Source: Betaproteobacteria bacterium (GTDB lineage: Bacteria > Pseudomonadota > Gammaproteobacteria > Burkholderiales > Casimicrobiaceae). Taken from it: DNA of 45,013 nt. Positions 7,228 to 15,112 of this stretch are shown piece after piece (position 1 is the first letter of the stretch; every line of letters starts with the position of its first letter). The stretch is taken from NCBI GenBank assembly GCA_016717855.1, contig JADKEV010000075.1, positions 1 through 45,013 on the forward strand, given 5' to 3'. A model generated the notes under the pieces. That model did not search any database, was not told the origin of the DNA, and saw nothing but the letters and a program-made list of their open reading frames with translations. Made by a program: the position numbers and the translations under genes.

Positions 7228-7977
7228 TCACGCGATGGCGATGCGGCGGCCGCCGTCGACGGCGATGGTGTGGCCGGTGACGAAGGGCGCGTCGGTGAGC
7301 AGGTAGTTGACGGCGCCGGCGATGTCGTCGGGGGAGCCGACGCGCCTGAGCGGGGTGTGCGAGATGATCCGCTGGCGCGCGAGTTCGTCGAACGCGTTGC
7401 CGTCGGGCCACAGGATGGGGCCGGGCGCGACCGCGTTGACGCGCACTTCGGGCGCCAGTTCGCGCGCGAGCGATTTCGTGAGCCCTTCGAGCGCGGCCTT
7501 GGCCAGCGTGTAGACGACGAAGTTCTTCAGCGGCAGGTCGGCGTGGATGTCGGTGATGTTGACGATCGCGCCCTGCGTCTTGCGCAAATGCGGCGCCGCG
7601 GCCTGCGCCAGGAACAGCGGCGCCTTCACGTTGGTGCCGATCAGGTGATGCCAGGCTTCCTCGGTGATCTCGCCCACCGGCGTGGCCTGGAAGCTCGACG
7701 CATTGTTGATCAGGGCGTCCAGCCGCCCGAACGTGTGCACGGTGTGCGCGATCAGGTGCGGCAGCTTGGCGGTGTCGAGCAGGTCGCCCTGGAGCAGCGA
7801 CACCGACCCCGTGCGCGCGGCGTTCAGCTCGGTCTGCAGCTTGCGCGCATCGGCAACGGACGCGCGATGGTGCAGCATCAGATTGGCGCCCGACTTGTGC
7901 AACCGCCGCGCGATGGCGGCGCCCACGCGCCGCGCCCCGCCGGTGATCAGGACCACTTTGCCCTGCAGTGAATCCAT
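7228..7977 (-). CDS. Pteridine-reductase-like short-chain dehydrogenase
   Basis: NADPH-dependent classical SDR of 249 aa. The N-terminus KVVLITGGARRVGAAIARRL carries the TGxxxRxG signature that separates pteridine reductases (PTR1/FolM type) from ordinary SDRs, which have TGxxxGxG. NNAS and the catalytic YTLAK are present, and the C-terminus ends GHTIAVDGGRR. A role in dihydropterin or dihydrofolate reduction is likely, but no folate gene is adjacent to confirm it. I take ATG 7977; an upstream ATG would add 13 residues running into the divergent gene. The start region overlaps by about 10 bases the start of the MidA-type gene on the other strand. Confidence 0.85.
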   Translation of the reverse strand: MDSLQGKVVLITGGARRVGAAIARRLHKSGANLMLHHRASVADARKLQTELNAARTGSVSLLQGDLLDTAKLPHLIAHTVHTFGRLDALINNASSFQATPVGEITEEAWHHLIGTNVKAPLFLAQAAAPHLRKTQGAIVNITDIHADLPLKNFVVYTLAKAALEGLTKSLARELAPEVRVNAVAPGPILWPDGNAFDELARQRIISHTPLRRVGSPDDIAGAVNYLLTDAPFVTGHTIAVDGGRRIAIA

Positions 7978-9098
7978 CGCGTACACTCCCCTCGTCATGC
8001 AATCTAACACAACCAACGGGCACGCTCTACCGCGGCCGGCTGCCGTTTTCCACGTACATGCGCATGGCGCTCTACGCGCCCGGTCTGGGCTACTACGCCG
8101 CCGGCGCGGCGAAGTTCGGCGCCGCGGGCGATTTCGTTACCGCGCCGGAAATCTCGCCGCTGTTCGGCCACGCGCTCGCCAATCAGTTCGCCGAAGTGCT
8201 GCAGCTGACCGGCGGCAGCGTGCTGGAACTCGGCGCCGGCACCGGGCGCCTTGCCGTCGATGTCCTGACGCGCCTGGCGGCGCTCGACGCCTTGCCCGAC
8301 ACGTACGCGATACTCGAACCCAGCCCGGACCTGGCCGAACGGCAGCAGCGTGTGTTGCGCGCGCTCGACCCGGAACTTGCCGTCCGCGTGCGCTGGCTGG
8401 ATGCACTGCCCGCGGAGTGGACCGGCGTGATGTTCGGCAACGAAGTGCTCGATGCGCTCCCGATCGAACTGCTGGCGCGGCGCGGCGGGAAACACTTCCG
8501 CCGCGGCGTCGCGCTGGACGCGAACGGTGGCATCGCGTGGCGCGACGAACCGCTGGCGGCCGGAACGTACACCGCGGCCATCGACACGCTGTTCCCCGCC
8601 GGCGATTACGAATCGGAGATCAACCCGGAAGGCGAAGCGCTGACCGAAACGCTCGCGCGCATCCTGCGGCGCGGCCTGCTGCTGTGGCTCGACTACGGCT
8701 TTCCTGCCCGCGAGTACTACCATCCGCAGCGGACGTCCGGCACGCTGATGTGCCACTACCGCCAGCACGCGCATGGCGACCCGCTGGCGCTGCCCGGCCT
8801 GCAGGACATCACCGCGCATGTGGACTTCTCGGCCATCGCGCGGGCCGGGCTGGACGCGGGCGCCGACCTGGCGGGCTACACCAGCCAGGCAAACTTTCTG
8901 CTCGGCTGCGGGATCGCGGACCTGCTGCAACAGTCGGGCGCGCCGGGCACCGCTCGATATCTGCGGCACAGCAATGCCGTACAGCGGCTGTTAAGCCCGG
9001 CGGAGATGGGCGAGCTGTTCAAGGTCATCGCATTCACGCGCGAAGTCGACCAAGCGTTGCGCGGGTTTGCGGTGGGGGACCGGTCAGGACGCCTTTGA
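7968..9098 (+). CDS. MidA/NDUFAF7-type class I SAM-dependent methyltransferase
   Basis: Predicted protein-arginine methyltransferase-like enzyme (DUF185/MidA family), 376 aa. Diagnostic blocks are MALYAPGLGYYAAG near the N-terminus, GDFVTAPEISPLFGHALANQ, the SAM-binding SVLELGAGTGRLA, FGNEVLDALP and LLWLDYGFPAREYYHP, then GTLMCHYRQHAHGDP. In mitochondria the homologue methylates a complex I subunit; the bacterial substrate is unknown. The start is uncertain: only a GTG at 7968 gives a complete frame, and the N-terminal helix usual before the PFSTYM block is missing, so the gene may begin differently or have lost its start. It is divergent from, and slightly overlaps, the SDR gene. Confidence 0.88.
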   Translation: MNPSRTLPSSCNLTQPTGTLYRGRLPFSTYMRMALYAPGLGYYAAGAAKFGAAGDFVTAPEISPLFGHALANQFAEVLQLTGGSVLELGAGTGRLAVDVLTRLAALDALPDTYAILEPSPDLAERQQRVLRALDPELAVRVRWLDALPAEWTGVMFGNEVLDALPIELLARRGGKHFRRGVALDANGGIAWRDEPLAAGTYTAAIDTLFPAGDYESEINPEGEALTETLARILRRGLLLWLDYGFPAREYYHPQRTSGTLMCHYRQHAHGDPLALPGLQDITAHVDFSAIARAGLDAGADLAGYTSQANFLLGCGIADLLQQSGAPGTARYLRHSNAVQRLLSPAEMGELFKVIAFTREVDQALRGFAVGDRSGRL

Positions 9099-9114
9099 CC
9101 CGCGCGACGCGACC

Positions 9115-9771
9115 ATGCAGCTGCCCTTCACGATCGAGCAGTTTTTCGGCGTGTTCCGCGCGTACAACAACGCGGTCTGGCCGGCCCAGGTGTTCCTGCT
9201 TGCGCTCGCCATCGCCGCGGTCGCGTTGGTCGCCGTTCGCCGGCATTGGTCGGGCGCGGCAATCTCGGCCATCCTGGCCCTCCTGTGGGCCTGGCTCGGC
9301 CTCGTCTACCACTGCGCATTCTTCGCCGCCGTCAATCCCGCGGCCTTGGTCTTCGGTGGCGTATCGCTGGCCGGCGCCGCGGTCTTTTTCTGGCAAGGCG
9401 TCGTGTGCCGCAATCTTTCGTTCAAGGCTGTCGCAGGCGGGCGTGCCGCGGCCGGCGTCGCCCTCATCATCTTCGCGCTCATCGTGTACCCGGCATGGTC
9501 GCATCTTGCCGGGCACCGCTATCCGGCCACGCCCACGTTCGGCCTGCCGTGTCCCACCACGATGTTCACCATCGGCCTGCTGGCGTTCCTGGTCCGGCCG
9601 TATCCGCGCAGCGTCTTGGTCGTCCCGGTGCTCTGGTGCGTGGTCGGCGTTCAAGCCGCGTTTCTGCTCGGCGTGCCCCAGGACCTGGGGCTGGGCGTCG
9701 CGGGAGCCGTCGGCATCGCCTTGCTTGTGCGCTCCCGGGCCGGTGCGGCGAGTCCCGTCGATCCCCGGTGA
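9115..9771 (+). CDS. DUF6064 family integral membrane protein
   Basis: 218-aa multi-pass membrane protein beginning MQLPFTIEQFFGVFRAYN, the opening I associate with DUF6064. At least six hydrophobic segments are visible, including VFLLALAIAAVALVAV and AAISAILALLWAWLGLVY. Conserved-looking pieces are YHCAFFAAVNPAA, GHRYPATPTFGLPCPTT and LGVPQDLGLGVAG. Function is unknown. I place the start at ATG 9115, not 9067, because the family motif begins there. It follows the MidA-type gene by 16 bases and may share its transcript. Confidence 0.75.
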   Translation: MQLPFTIEQFFGVFRAYNNAVWPAQVFLLALAIAAVALVAVRRHWSGAAISAILALLWAWLGLVYHCAFFAAVNPAALVFGGVSLAGAAVFFWQGVVCRNLSFKAVAGGRAAAGVALIIFALIVYPAWSHLAGHRYPATPTFGLPCPTTMFTIGLLAFLVRPYPRSVLVVPVLWCVVGVQAAFLLGVPQDLGLGVAGAVGIALLVRSRAGAASPVDPR

Positions 9772-9874
9772 CCCCGACTACAATCGGACGTACGCGGCCG
9801 ACACCCACCCACGACTGGCTCGACTGTCCGGTGCGTGCTGGCCCGGTCGACGGCAAACACAACAGGGAGACAAC

Positions 9875-10522
9875 TTGCGCCACGTCCTCATTTGGCTTCT
9901 CTTGCTGACCACCGCAGCCTCCGCGAGCGTGCCCGAAGCCGCCGACCCGAGCTCGGATGCGCCGGAGCAGCGCGCGACACCGGCGACCGCCTACAAGAAC
10001 GCGCCCACGTATCAGCAGGCGCTGCAAGCCTGGCGCACGCCCGAAGACCTGAACGCGTGGATCGGCGCGCGGTTCGAGTACGACATGCCGCGCGCGATGC
10101 TGCTGTCGGAGACCCAGCGGAGCAAATCCGGCAGCCTGCCCATCCACCGGCCGGGCGACTTCTTCGCGGCGCCGGCCGGCGTGTGCGTGGACCTGGCGCG
10201 TTTCGGCGTGGAAACGCTGCGCGCCATCGATCCCGCCGCGCGGGCCAGCTACCTGATGATCGAGTTCGCGCCGGTCACCATCGGCGGCAATACCTTGCGC
10301 CTGCACTGGCTGGCGTCGTTCCAGCGCGACGGCAAGCACTATTTCTTCGCCGATTCAAAGCGTCCGGGCCATCTCTCCGGGCCGCACGCCAGCACGCAGG
10401 AATTCATCGACGGGTATGCGAAGTACCGGGGACGAACCATCGTCCGTTTTCGCGAACTCGAATCGTACGAACGCCAGCGGCGCACTCTTGCAACGAAGCA
10501 GGTCCGCGACGAGCGCCAGTGA
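9875..10522 (+). CDS. Exported transglutaminase-like cysteine protein
   Basis: 215-aa product from a TTG start at 9875 preceded by AGGGAGA at good spacing. A signal peptide (HVLIWLLLLTTAASAS) is followed by a globular domain. The pieces GVCVDLARFGVETL (Cys), LRLHWLASFQRDG (His) and HYFFADSKRPG (Asp) have the order and spacing of the Cys-His-Asp triad of transglutaminase/NlpC-like folds, so a periplasmic peptidase or transamidase is plausible. The assignment rests on motif pattern, not on a recognised subfamily. The next downstream gene, a histidine kinase, starts about 200 bases later. Confidence 0.65.
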   Translation: MRHVLIWLLLLTTAASASVPEAADPSSDAPEQRATPATAYKNAPTYQQALQAWRTPEDLNAWIGARFEYDMPRAMLLSETQRSKSGSLPIHRPGDFFAAPAGVCVDLARFGVETLRAIDPAARASYLMIEFAPVTIGGNTLRLHWLASFQRDGKHYFFADSKRPGHLSGPHASTQEFIDGYAKYRGRTIVRFRELESYERQRRTLATKQVRDERQ

Positions 10523-10720
10523 GTCTGGATCGCGCGGCGCTGCGGCAATTGACGGAACCCCGTCGCCCGCACCGGCAACGGCCGATGAGTCCCGCGGCCG
10601 AAGGTGCTCTTTCGTATCGTGTCGCCGTCGATTCGTCGGCTGTCGCATTCACCCTGTCCGGCACAATGATCGCCCGGTAGACTGCCGCCATCGAAACCGG
10701 GCCCTTCGCGAGCGCAAATC

Positions 10721-11926
10721 ATGTGGAAGAAATTGCAGGCCTGGCATCGCGAATGGGAAGGCGAGATGCTCGCGGTCCTTGACAATCCGGCGCTGGCGCC
10801 TGCCGCGCCGGCCGGCTTTCGGCGGTGCGTTGCCGGCAAGCTGGCGGCGCTTTCATCGATCGAACGCCAGCAACTGCACAGGTTCTCGCTTGCCTATCAC
10901 GGCTGGCGCGGCTACGCGGCGATCGGCAAGCTGGCGCTGCTGTTCTGCATCGCCGGCGCCGCGTGGCACCTGGCCGCGCCCGAAAAGTTCGGCTGGTTGC
11001 AGTCCCTGGTGCTCGCCAATGTGCTGGGGTTGTCGCTGGCATTTACCCTGGCCGGCATCTGGTTCAACTATCGGCGCATCCGTGGAAAATTCACCCGGTA
11101 CTTTTTCGTCATTCTGCTGCTTGCCGTAGCGGGCGCCTTCACCGGCGCTAGCGTGACGGCCCTCGAGCAAGGTCGCCCCATCATGTCCGTCCTCGGGAAA
11201 GCCGGCGGCAAGGTCGCGATCGCCGGCCTGGCCGTCGGCGGCATCTATGCGCTGCTGATAGGCGTGGTGGCAGTCTGGCGCAACCGTGAATTCGAGGCGC
11301 TGACGACGCAGTACCAGCGCGACGCGGAACGCGAGCGCGTGGCGCGGCAGTTGAGCGAATCGAGGCTGCGCCTGTTGCGCGCCCAGATCGAGCCGCACTT
11401 CCTGTTCAATACGCTGGGCGCGGTGCAGCAGCTCGCCGAGGCGGGTGCTCCACGAGCCGCGGAACTCACCGCCAACCTCATCGCCTTTCTGCGCGGCAGC
11501 CTGGCCGAGATGCGTCACGAACAAGTCACGCTGTCCGAGGACTTTGCGTTGATCGAGGCCTACCTCAGGGTCATGAAGATCCGGCTGGGCGATCGCCTCC
11601 AGTTCGCGCTTGACCTGCCCGACTCCCTCGCCGCCGTCCGCGTGCCGGGCATGATGCTGCTGACACTGGTCGAGAATGCCATCAAGCATGGCATCGAGCC
11701 GTCACTCCGCGGGGGCCGGGTCCACGTGTCGGCGCAAAGTGTCGACGGCATGCTGCGCCTGCGCGTCGAGGATACCGGCCAGGGACTATGCGCAGAACCG
11801 GAAGACGGCGTCGGCCTGAAAAACGTGCGCGATCGCCTGCTCTTGACCTATGGCGCGTCGGCCAGCCTCGCGCTGCGCGACGCGGAACCCGGCGGCGCGA
11901 TCGCCGAGATCAGCGTGCCGGGATGA
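10721..11926 (+). CDS. LytS-type sensor histidine kinase (His_kinase/HATPase_c)
   Basis: 401-aa membrane histidine kinase. About four TM segments fall between residues 65 and 185, with a short cytoplasmic lead-in. A coiled linker (QYQRDAERERVARQLSESR) leads to the phosphoacceptor His226 in LRAQIEPHFLFNTLGAVQ, the signature of the LytS/YehU subfamily. The N box is LVENAIKHGIEP and the ATP-lid glycine motifs are VEDTGQGL and GVGLKNVRDRL. No extracellular ligand domain is visible, so the signal is probably sensed in or at the membrane. Its stop overlaps the regulator start (ATGA), so the two are translationally coupled. Confidence 0.93.
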   Translation: MWKKLQAWHREWEGEMLAVLDNPALAPAAPAGFRRCVAGKLAALSSIERQQLHRFSLAYHGWRGYAAIGKLALLFCIAGAAWHLAAPEKFGWLQSLVLANVLGLSLAFTLAGIWFNYRRIRGKFTRYFFVILLLAVAGAFTGASVTALEQGRPIMSVLGKAGGKVAIAGLAVGGIYALLIGVVAVWRNREFEALTTQYQRDAERERVARQLSESRLRLLRAQIEPHFLFNTLGAVQQLAEAGAPRAAELTANLIAFLRGSLAEMRHEQVTLSEDFALIEAYLRVMKIRLGDRLQFALDLPDSLAAVRVPGMMLLTLVENAIKHGIEPSLRGGRVHVSAQSVDGMLRLRVEDTGQGLCAEPEDGVGLKNVRDRLLLTYGASASLALRDAEPGGAIAEISVPG

Positions 11927-12672
11927 GCACCAAAGTCCTGATTGCCGAGGATGAGCCGCTGATGCGCGAGCGCCTGGTGACCCTGTTGCGGACATGCTGG
12001 CCGGATGCGGAAGTGGTCGTCACCGCGGAGAACGGCAACGATGCCTGGGACGGCTTTCTGGAACATGAACCGCAGGTTGCCTTTCTGGACATCCGGATGC
12101 CGGGACTGTCCGGGCTGGAAGTCGCCCAGCGCATCGGATCCGCCGCGCATATCGTATTCGTCTCCGCCTACGACCAATACGCGATCGACGCTTTCGAGGC
12201 GGGCGCGGTCGACTACCTGCTCAAGCCGGTCGAGGCCGACAGGCTGCGCAAGGCGGTCGAGCGCATCAGGCAGAAGCTCGCGTTCCGGCCTGTGGACCTG
12301 ACCGACTTCCTGGGGCGACTGAAGGCGGCGTTGCCGGCTGAACCGCGACCGGCAATGCGGTGGATCAGGGCGAACGTCGGCAAACAGATCAAGGTGATCG
12401 ACATCGACCACGTGCTCTTCTTCCAGTCGGACACCAAGTACACGCGCGTGGTGCTGGCGGAATCCGAGGCGCTGATCCGCACGCCGATCAAGGATCTGCT
12501 GAGCCAGCTGGATCCGGACAAGTTCTGGCAGATCCACCGCAGCACGATCGTCGCCGTCGGGGCCATCGCCGCGGCGGAACGGATCGATGCCGAGCGCATG
12601 CAGGTGCTGCTCAAGGGCAGCTCCGCGAAACTCCCGGTGAGTCGCGGGTTCACGCATCTGTTCCGCGAATAG
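11923..12672 (+). CDS. LytTR-family response regulator
   Basis: 249-aa response regulator. The receiver domain (residues 1-120) has the acidic pocket in KVLIAEDEP, phosphoacceptor Asp56 in VAFLDIRMPG, Thr/Ser in IVFVSAYDQ and Lys in YLLKPVE. The C-terminal half (about 140-249) is a LytTR DNA-binding domain: WIRANVGKQIKVIDIDHVLFF, KYTRVVL, FWQIHRSTIV and KLPVSRGF. It is paired with the LytS-type kinase upstream through a 4-base overlap. Target genes are not evident; none of the neighbours is a typical lrgAB or murein-hydrolase gene. Confidence 0.94.
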   Translation: MSTKVLIAEDEPLMRERLVTLLRTCWPDAEVVVTAENGNDAWDGFLEHEPQVAFLDIRMPGLSGLEVAQRIGSAAHIVFVSAYDQYAIDAFEAGAVDYLLKPVEADRLRKAVERIRQKLAFRPVDLTDFLGRLKAALPAEPRPAMRWIRANVGKQIKVIDIDHVLFFQSDTKYTRVVLAESEALIRTPIKDLLSQLDPDKFWQIHRSTIVAVGAIAAAERIDAERMQVLLKGSSAKLPVSRGFTHLFRE

Positions 12673-12681
12673 TCGCGCCGG

Positions 12682-13590
12682 TCACGCCCGGCGCCGGTCC
12701 CCCTGCGGCGCCGTCGCGATCAGCAGGATCCCGCCGACGGCGCACACAAAGGCGATCCAGTGGCCCGTGGTCAGCGTCTCGCCCAGCAAGCCCACGGCAA
12801 ACGCCGTCGAGGAGATCGGCAGCGCAACGGTGAACACGCCGGCGTGGTTCGCGGGAACGTGTTTGAGTCCGGTCAGCCACAGCCAGGTCGAGAGCATGCT
12901 GGCCGCAATCGCGTAGTAGACGAGCACGGCCCACGTCTCCGGGCGCAGCGCGCCGAAGTCGAACGTGCGCACCTGCCACAAGCCGAACGGCAGGATCAGC
13001 AGCAGGCCGAACAGGTTGATCAGCGCGGATATCCGCATCGCCGACAGGCTCGCCGTCAGCCGCTTGCCGAGGATCACGTAGATCGCCTCGCAGCAGACGC
13101 TGGCGAACACCAGCAGGTTGCCCAGCGCCACGTGCTCGCTCTCGCCGGGCTCGGTTCCCGCGCGAGTGAACTGCAGCACGGCGATCCCGGCCACGGCCAG
13201 CAGCACCGCCAGGATCGCGCGGCCCGTGAGCCGCTCGCGCAGGAAGACCGCCGAGAACACCGCGACCACCGCCGGCATCGTCGACAGGATGATCCCCGCC
13301 GCGCTGGCCGAAGTGAGCGCCACGCCGTTCAGCATGCAGATCGAAAACAGGAAATTGCCGAAGAACGACTGCAGGAAGAGCTGCCGCCACGCGTGCGGCG
13401 AAGGCGACTCGTCGCCCTTGCGGGTGAACGTCCACGGCACCATCGCCACCGCGGCGATGCCGAAGCGCAACGCCGCCAGCAGGAAGATCGGAATCGCCGC
13501 GGCCAGCGGCTTGGAGAGCGCGACGTAGCTGCCCACGACCGCCATGCCGGCGACCAGGAATCCGTACGCCGCCGGGCGGTTCAGGTGCAT
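12682..13590 (-). CDS. EamA/DMT-superfamily transporter
   Basis: 302-aa inner-membrane protein with two tandem EamA repeats, about ten TM segments in all. The first repeat shows GSYVALSKPLAAAIPIFLLAALRFG and ASAAGIILSTMPAVVAVFSAVFLRE. The second shows CCEAIYVILGKRL and ANHAGVFTVALPISSTAFAV, then GLLGETLTTGHWIAFVCAVGG. Such proteins export or import small metabolites; the substrate is not readable. It lies 54 bases downstream of the D-erythronate dehydrogenase gene on the same strand, so a sugar-acid substrate is a reasonable guess. Confidence 0.88.
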   Translation of the reverse strand: MHLNRPAAYGFLVAGMAVVGSYVALSKPLAAAIPIFLLAALRFGIAAVAMVPWTFTRKGDESPSPHAWRQLFLQSFFGNFLFSICMLNGVALTSASAAGIILSTMPAVVAVFSAVFLRERLTGRAILAVLLAVAGIAVLQFTRAGTEPGESEHVALGNLLVFASVCCEAIYVILGKRLTASLSAMRISALINLFGLLLILPFGLWQVRTFDFGALRPETWAVLVYYAIAASMLSTWLWLTGLKHVPANHAGVFTVALPISSTAFAVGLLGETLTTGHWIAFVCAVGGILLIATAPQGDRRRA

Positions 13591-13644
13591 GGATCAGCCT
13601 GCGCTCGCGCGCGCCTCGCCGGCGCGCCCGCGCGGGCGAATGGA

Positions 13645-14640
13645 TCAGGCCGCGGCGGCGGGCTTCTCGTCCGCGATGTACTCGCGAATGTTGTCGTCGA
13701 AGCTGGTGCCCGCCTTCATGCCCAGCGCCAGCCCCTTCCGGCAATCGAAGTTCGACGGCCAGGTGCAGACGATGCGGTCGATCCGCGGCTCGAATTGCCA
13801 TTTGACGCGCGCCGCGACCTCCGGTCCGGCGACGCGGCGCAGCGCGTCGGCCATGTCGCCCACGCGGACCTGCATGCCCGGCACGCTGACCGCCCGGAAA
13901 CTCCCGAACGCCTTGCCGTCGACTTCGTGGCCGATCAGCAGGCTGTCGATCACGCCGCGCGGCGAAATCACCCACATCCGGGTGTCCGGGCCGACGGGCA
14001 CCACGCCGTCGACGCCGTTCAGCGGCTCGCGGATGATGCCGCTGGCGAACGACGACGCGGCGGCGTTGGGCTTGCCCGGGCGCACGGTGACGGTCGGCAG
14101 CCGCAGCGCGCGGCCGTCGACGAAGCCCTTGCGCGAATAGTCGTTGACCAGCAGTTCGCCCATCGCCTTCTCCGCGCCGTACGAGGACAGCGGCGTGAGC
14201 GCGGTGTCGTCGCGCACCGGGTCCGGCACGTCATCCGGACCCGCCGCGCCGAACACCGCCAGCGAGCTCGAGAACACCAGCCGGGCCGGATGCGGCAGCG
14301 CGCGCATCGCTTCGAGCAGGTGGCGCGTCGCATCGAAGTTGATGCGCATGCCGAGATCGAACTCGGCCTCCGCCTGGCCGCTGACGATCGCCGCCAGGTG
14401 GAACACCGAGTGCACGTTGTTGCCGATCAGCGCGCGCACGGTCGGCGCGTCGGCGACATCGCCGGTGACGACGGTCACGCGCGGATCGTTGAATCCCGCC
14501 GCGGGCGCCATGTCGAACAGCACCAGTTCGCGCACCACATGCTGGGCGCCATCCGCGCCGATCAGCGTTCCCCGCTCGAGGATCTTCCGCGCCAGCCTGC
14601 TACCCAGGAATCCCGCACCGCCGGTGATCACGACTCTCAT
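13645..14640 (-). CDS. denD: D-erythronate dehydrogenase-like NAD-dependent SDR (DenD)
   Basis: 331-aa extended SDR from ATG 14640 (MRVVITGGAGFLGSRLARK). It carries the Rossmann GGAGFLG, HLAAIVSGQAEAEFDLGMR and the catalytic LSSYGAEKAMGELL (Tyr-xxx-Lys), with FSSSLAVFG upstream. LPTVTVRPGKPNAAASSFASG and MWVISPRGVIDSLL are typical of the DenD group, which oxidises D-erythronate to 2-oxo-tetronate. The partner genes of that pathway (tetronate kinase, isomerase, pdxA-like dehydrogenase) are not in the window, so the specific substrate is inferred. An EamA transporter follows; the divergent neighbour is a VOC protein. Confidence 0.8.
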   Translation of the reverse strand: MRVVITGGAGFLGSRLARKILERGTLIGADGAQHVVRELVLFDMAPAAGFNDPRVTVVTGDVADAPTVRALIGNNVHSVFHLAAIVSGQAEAEFDLGMRINFDATRHLLEAMRALPHPARLVFSSSLAVFGAAGPDDVPDPVRDDTALTPLSSYGAEKAMGELLVNDYSRKGFVDGRALRLPTVTVRPGKPNAAASSFASGIIREPLNGVDGVVPVGPDTRMWVISPRGVIDSLLIGHEVDGKAFGSFRAVSVPGMQVRVGDMADALRRVAGPEVAARVKWQFEPRIDRIVCTWPSNFDCRKGLALGMKAGTSFDDNIREYIADEKPAAAA

Positions 14641-14671
14641 CTTCCATCCCTTGTTGTCTGGTTGCACGCAG

Positions 14672-14686
14672 CCGGTATGATACCGG
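14672..14686. promoter_or_regulatory. Perfect palindrome between divergent denD-like and VOC genes
   Basis: CCGGTAT-G-ATACCGG is a perfect 7-bp inverted repeat around one base. It lies about 30 bases from each start codon and contains a possible -10 (TATGAT) for the VOC gene. Position and symmetry suggest an operator for a dimeric regulator, but no regulator gene is adjacent. Confidence 0.5.
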
Positions 14687-14713
14687 TTCGACCACACACC
14701 TGAGGAGGCCGGC

Positions 14714-15103
14714 ATGTCCCGCGTCATTCATTTCGAGATCCAGGCAGAGAATCCGGAACGGGCGATCACGTTCTACGAGGTGCTGTTCGGCTGGAAGTTC
14801 AGCCAGTGGGGCGACCAGAAGTACTGGCTGATCTCGACCGGCGACAAGGCCGCGCCCGGCATCGACGGCGGCCTGCTGCCGCGGCCGTGCGGTGGCGGGC
14901 CGCTGGACGGCGCCCACGTCAACGCGTTCGTGTGCACGGTCGACGTCGACAGCGTCGATGCGAAAGTGGACCTGGCGGTCAAGTCCGGCGCCGTCATCGC
15001 GTTGCCGAAGATGGCCATCCCCACCGTCGGCTGGCTCGCGTACTGCAAGGACACCGAAGGCAACATCTTCGGGATGATGCAGATGGATGCGGGCGCGAAG
15101 TAG
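14714..15103 (+). CDS. VOC (glyoxalase/bleomycin-resistance fold) protein
   Basis: 129-aa single-domain vicinal-oxygen-chelate protein beginning SRVIHFEIQAENPERAITFYEVLFGWKF in outline, with GWLAYCKDTEGNIFGMMQ near the end. These are the two beta-alpha-beta halves of the fold. Metal ligands are likely the early His6 (VIHFEI) and the late Glu of DTEGNIFG. Many close relatives are annotated only as VOC proteins. A GAGGAGG ribosome-binding site precedes the ATG. It is divergent from the D-erythronate dehydrogenase gene and convergent with the metal-transport permease gene. Confidence 0.85.
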   Translation: MSRVIHFEIQAENPERAITFYEVLFGWKFSQWGDQKYWLISTGDKAAPGIDGGLLPRPCGGGPLDGAHVNAFVCTVDVDSVDAKVDLAVKSGAVIALPKMAIPTVGWLAYCKDTEGNIFGMMQMDAGAK

Positions 15104-15112
15104 GCGAATCCC

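Noticed and set aside
12760..14703. 647-codon forward frame opposite the EamA and denD-like genes
   Set aside because: It is an antisense shadow of two well-recognised proteins and has no plausible start or domain.
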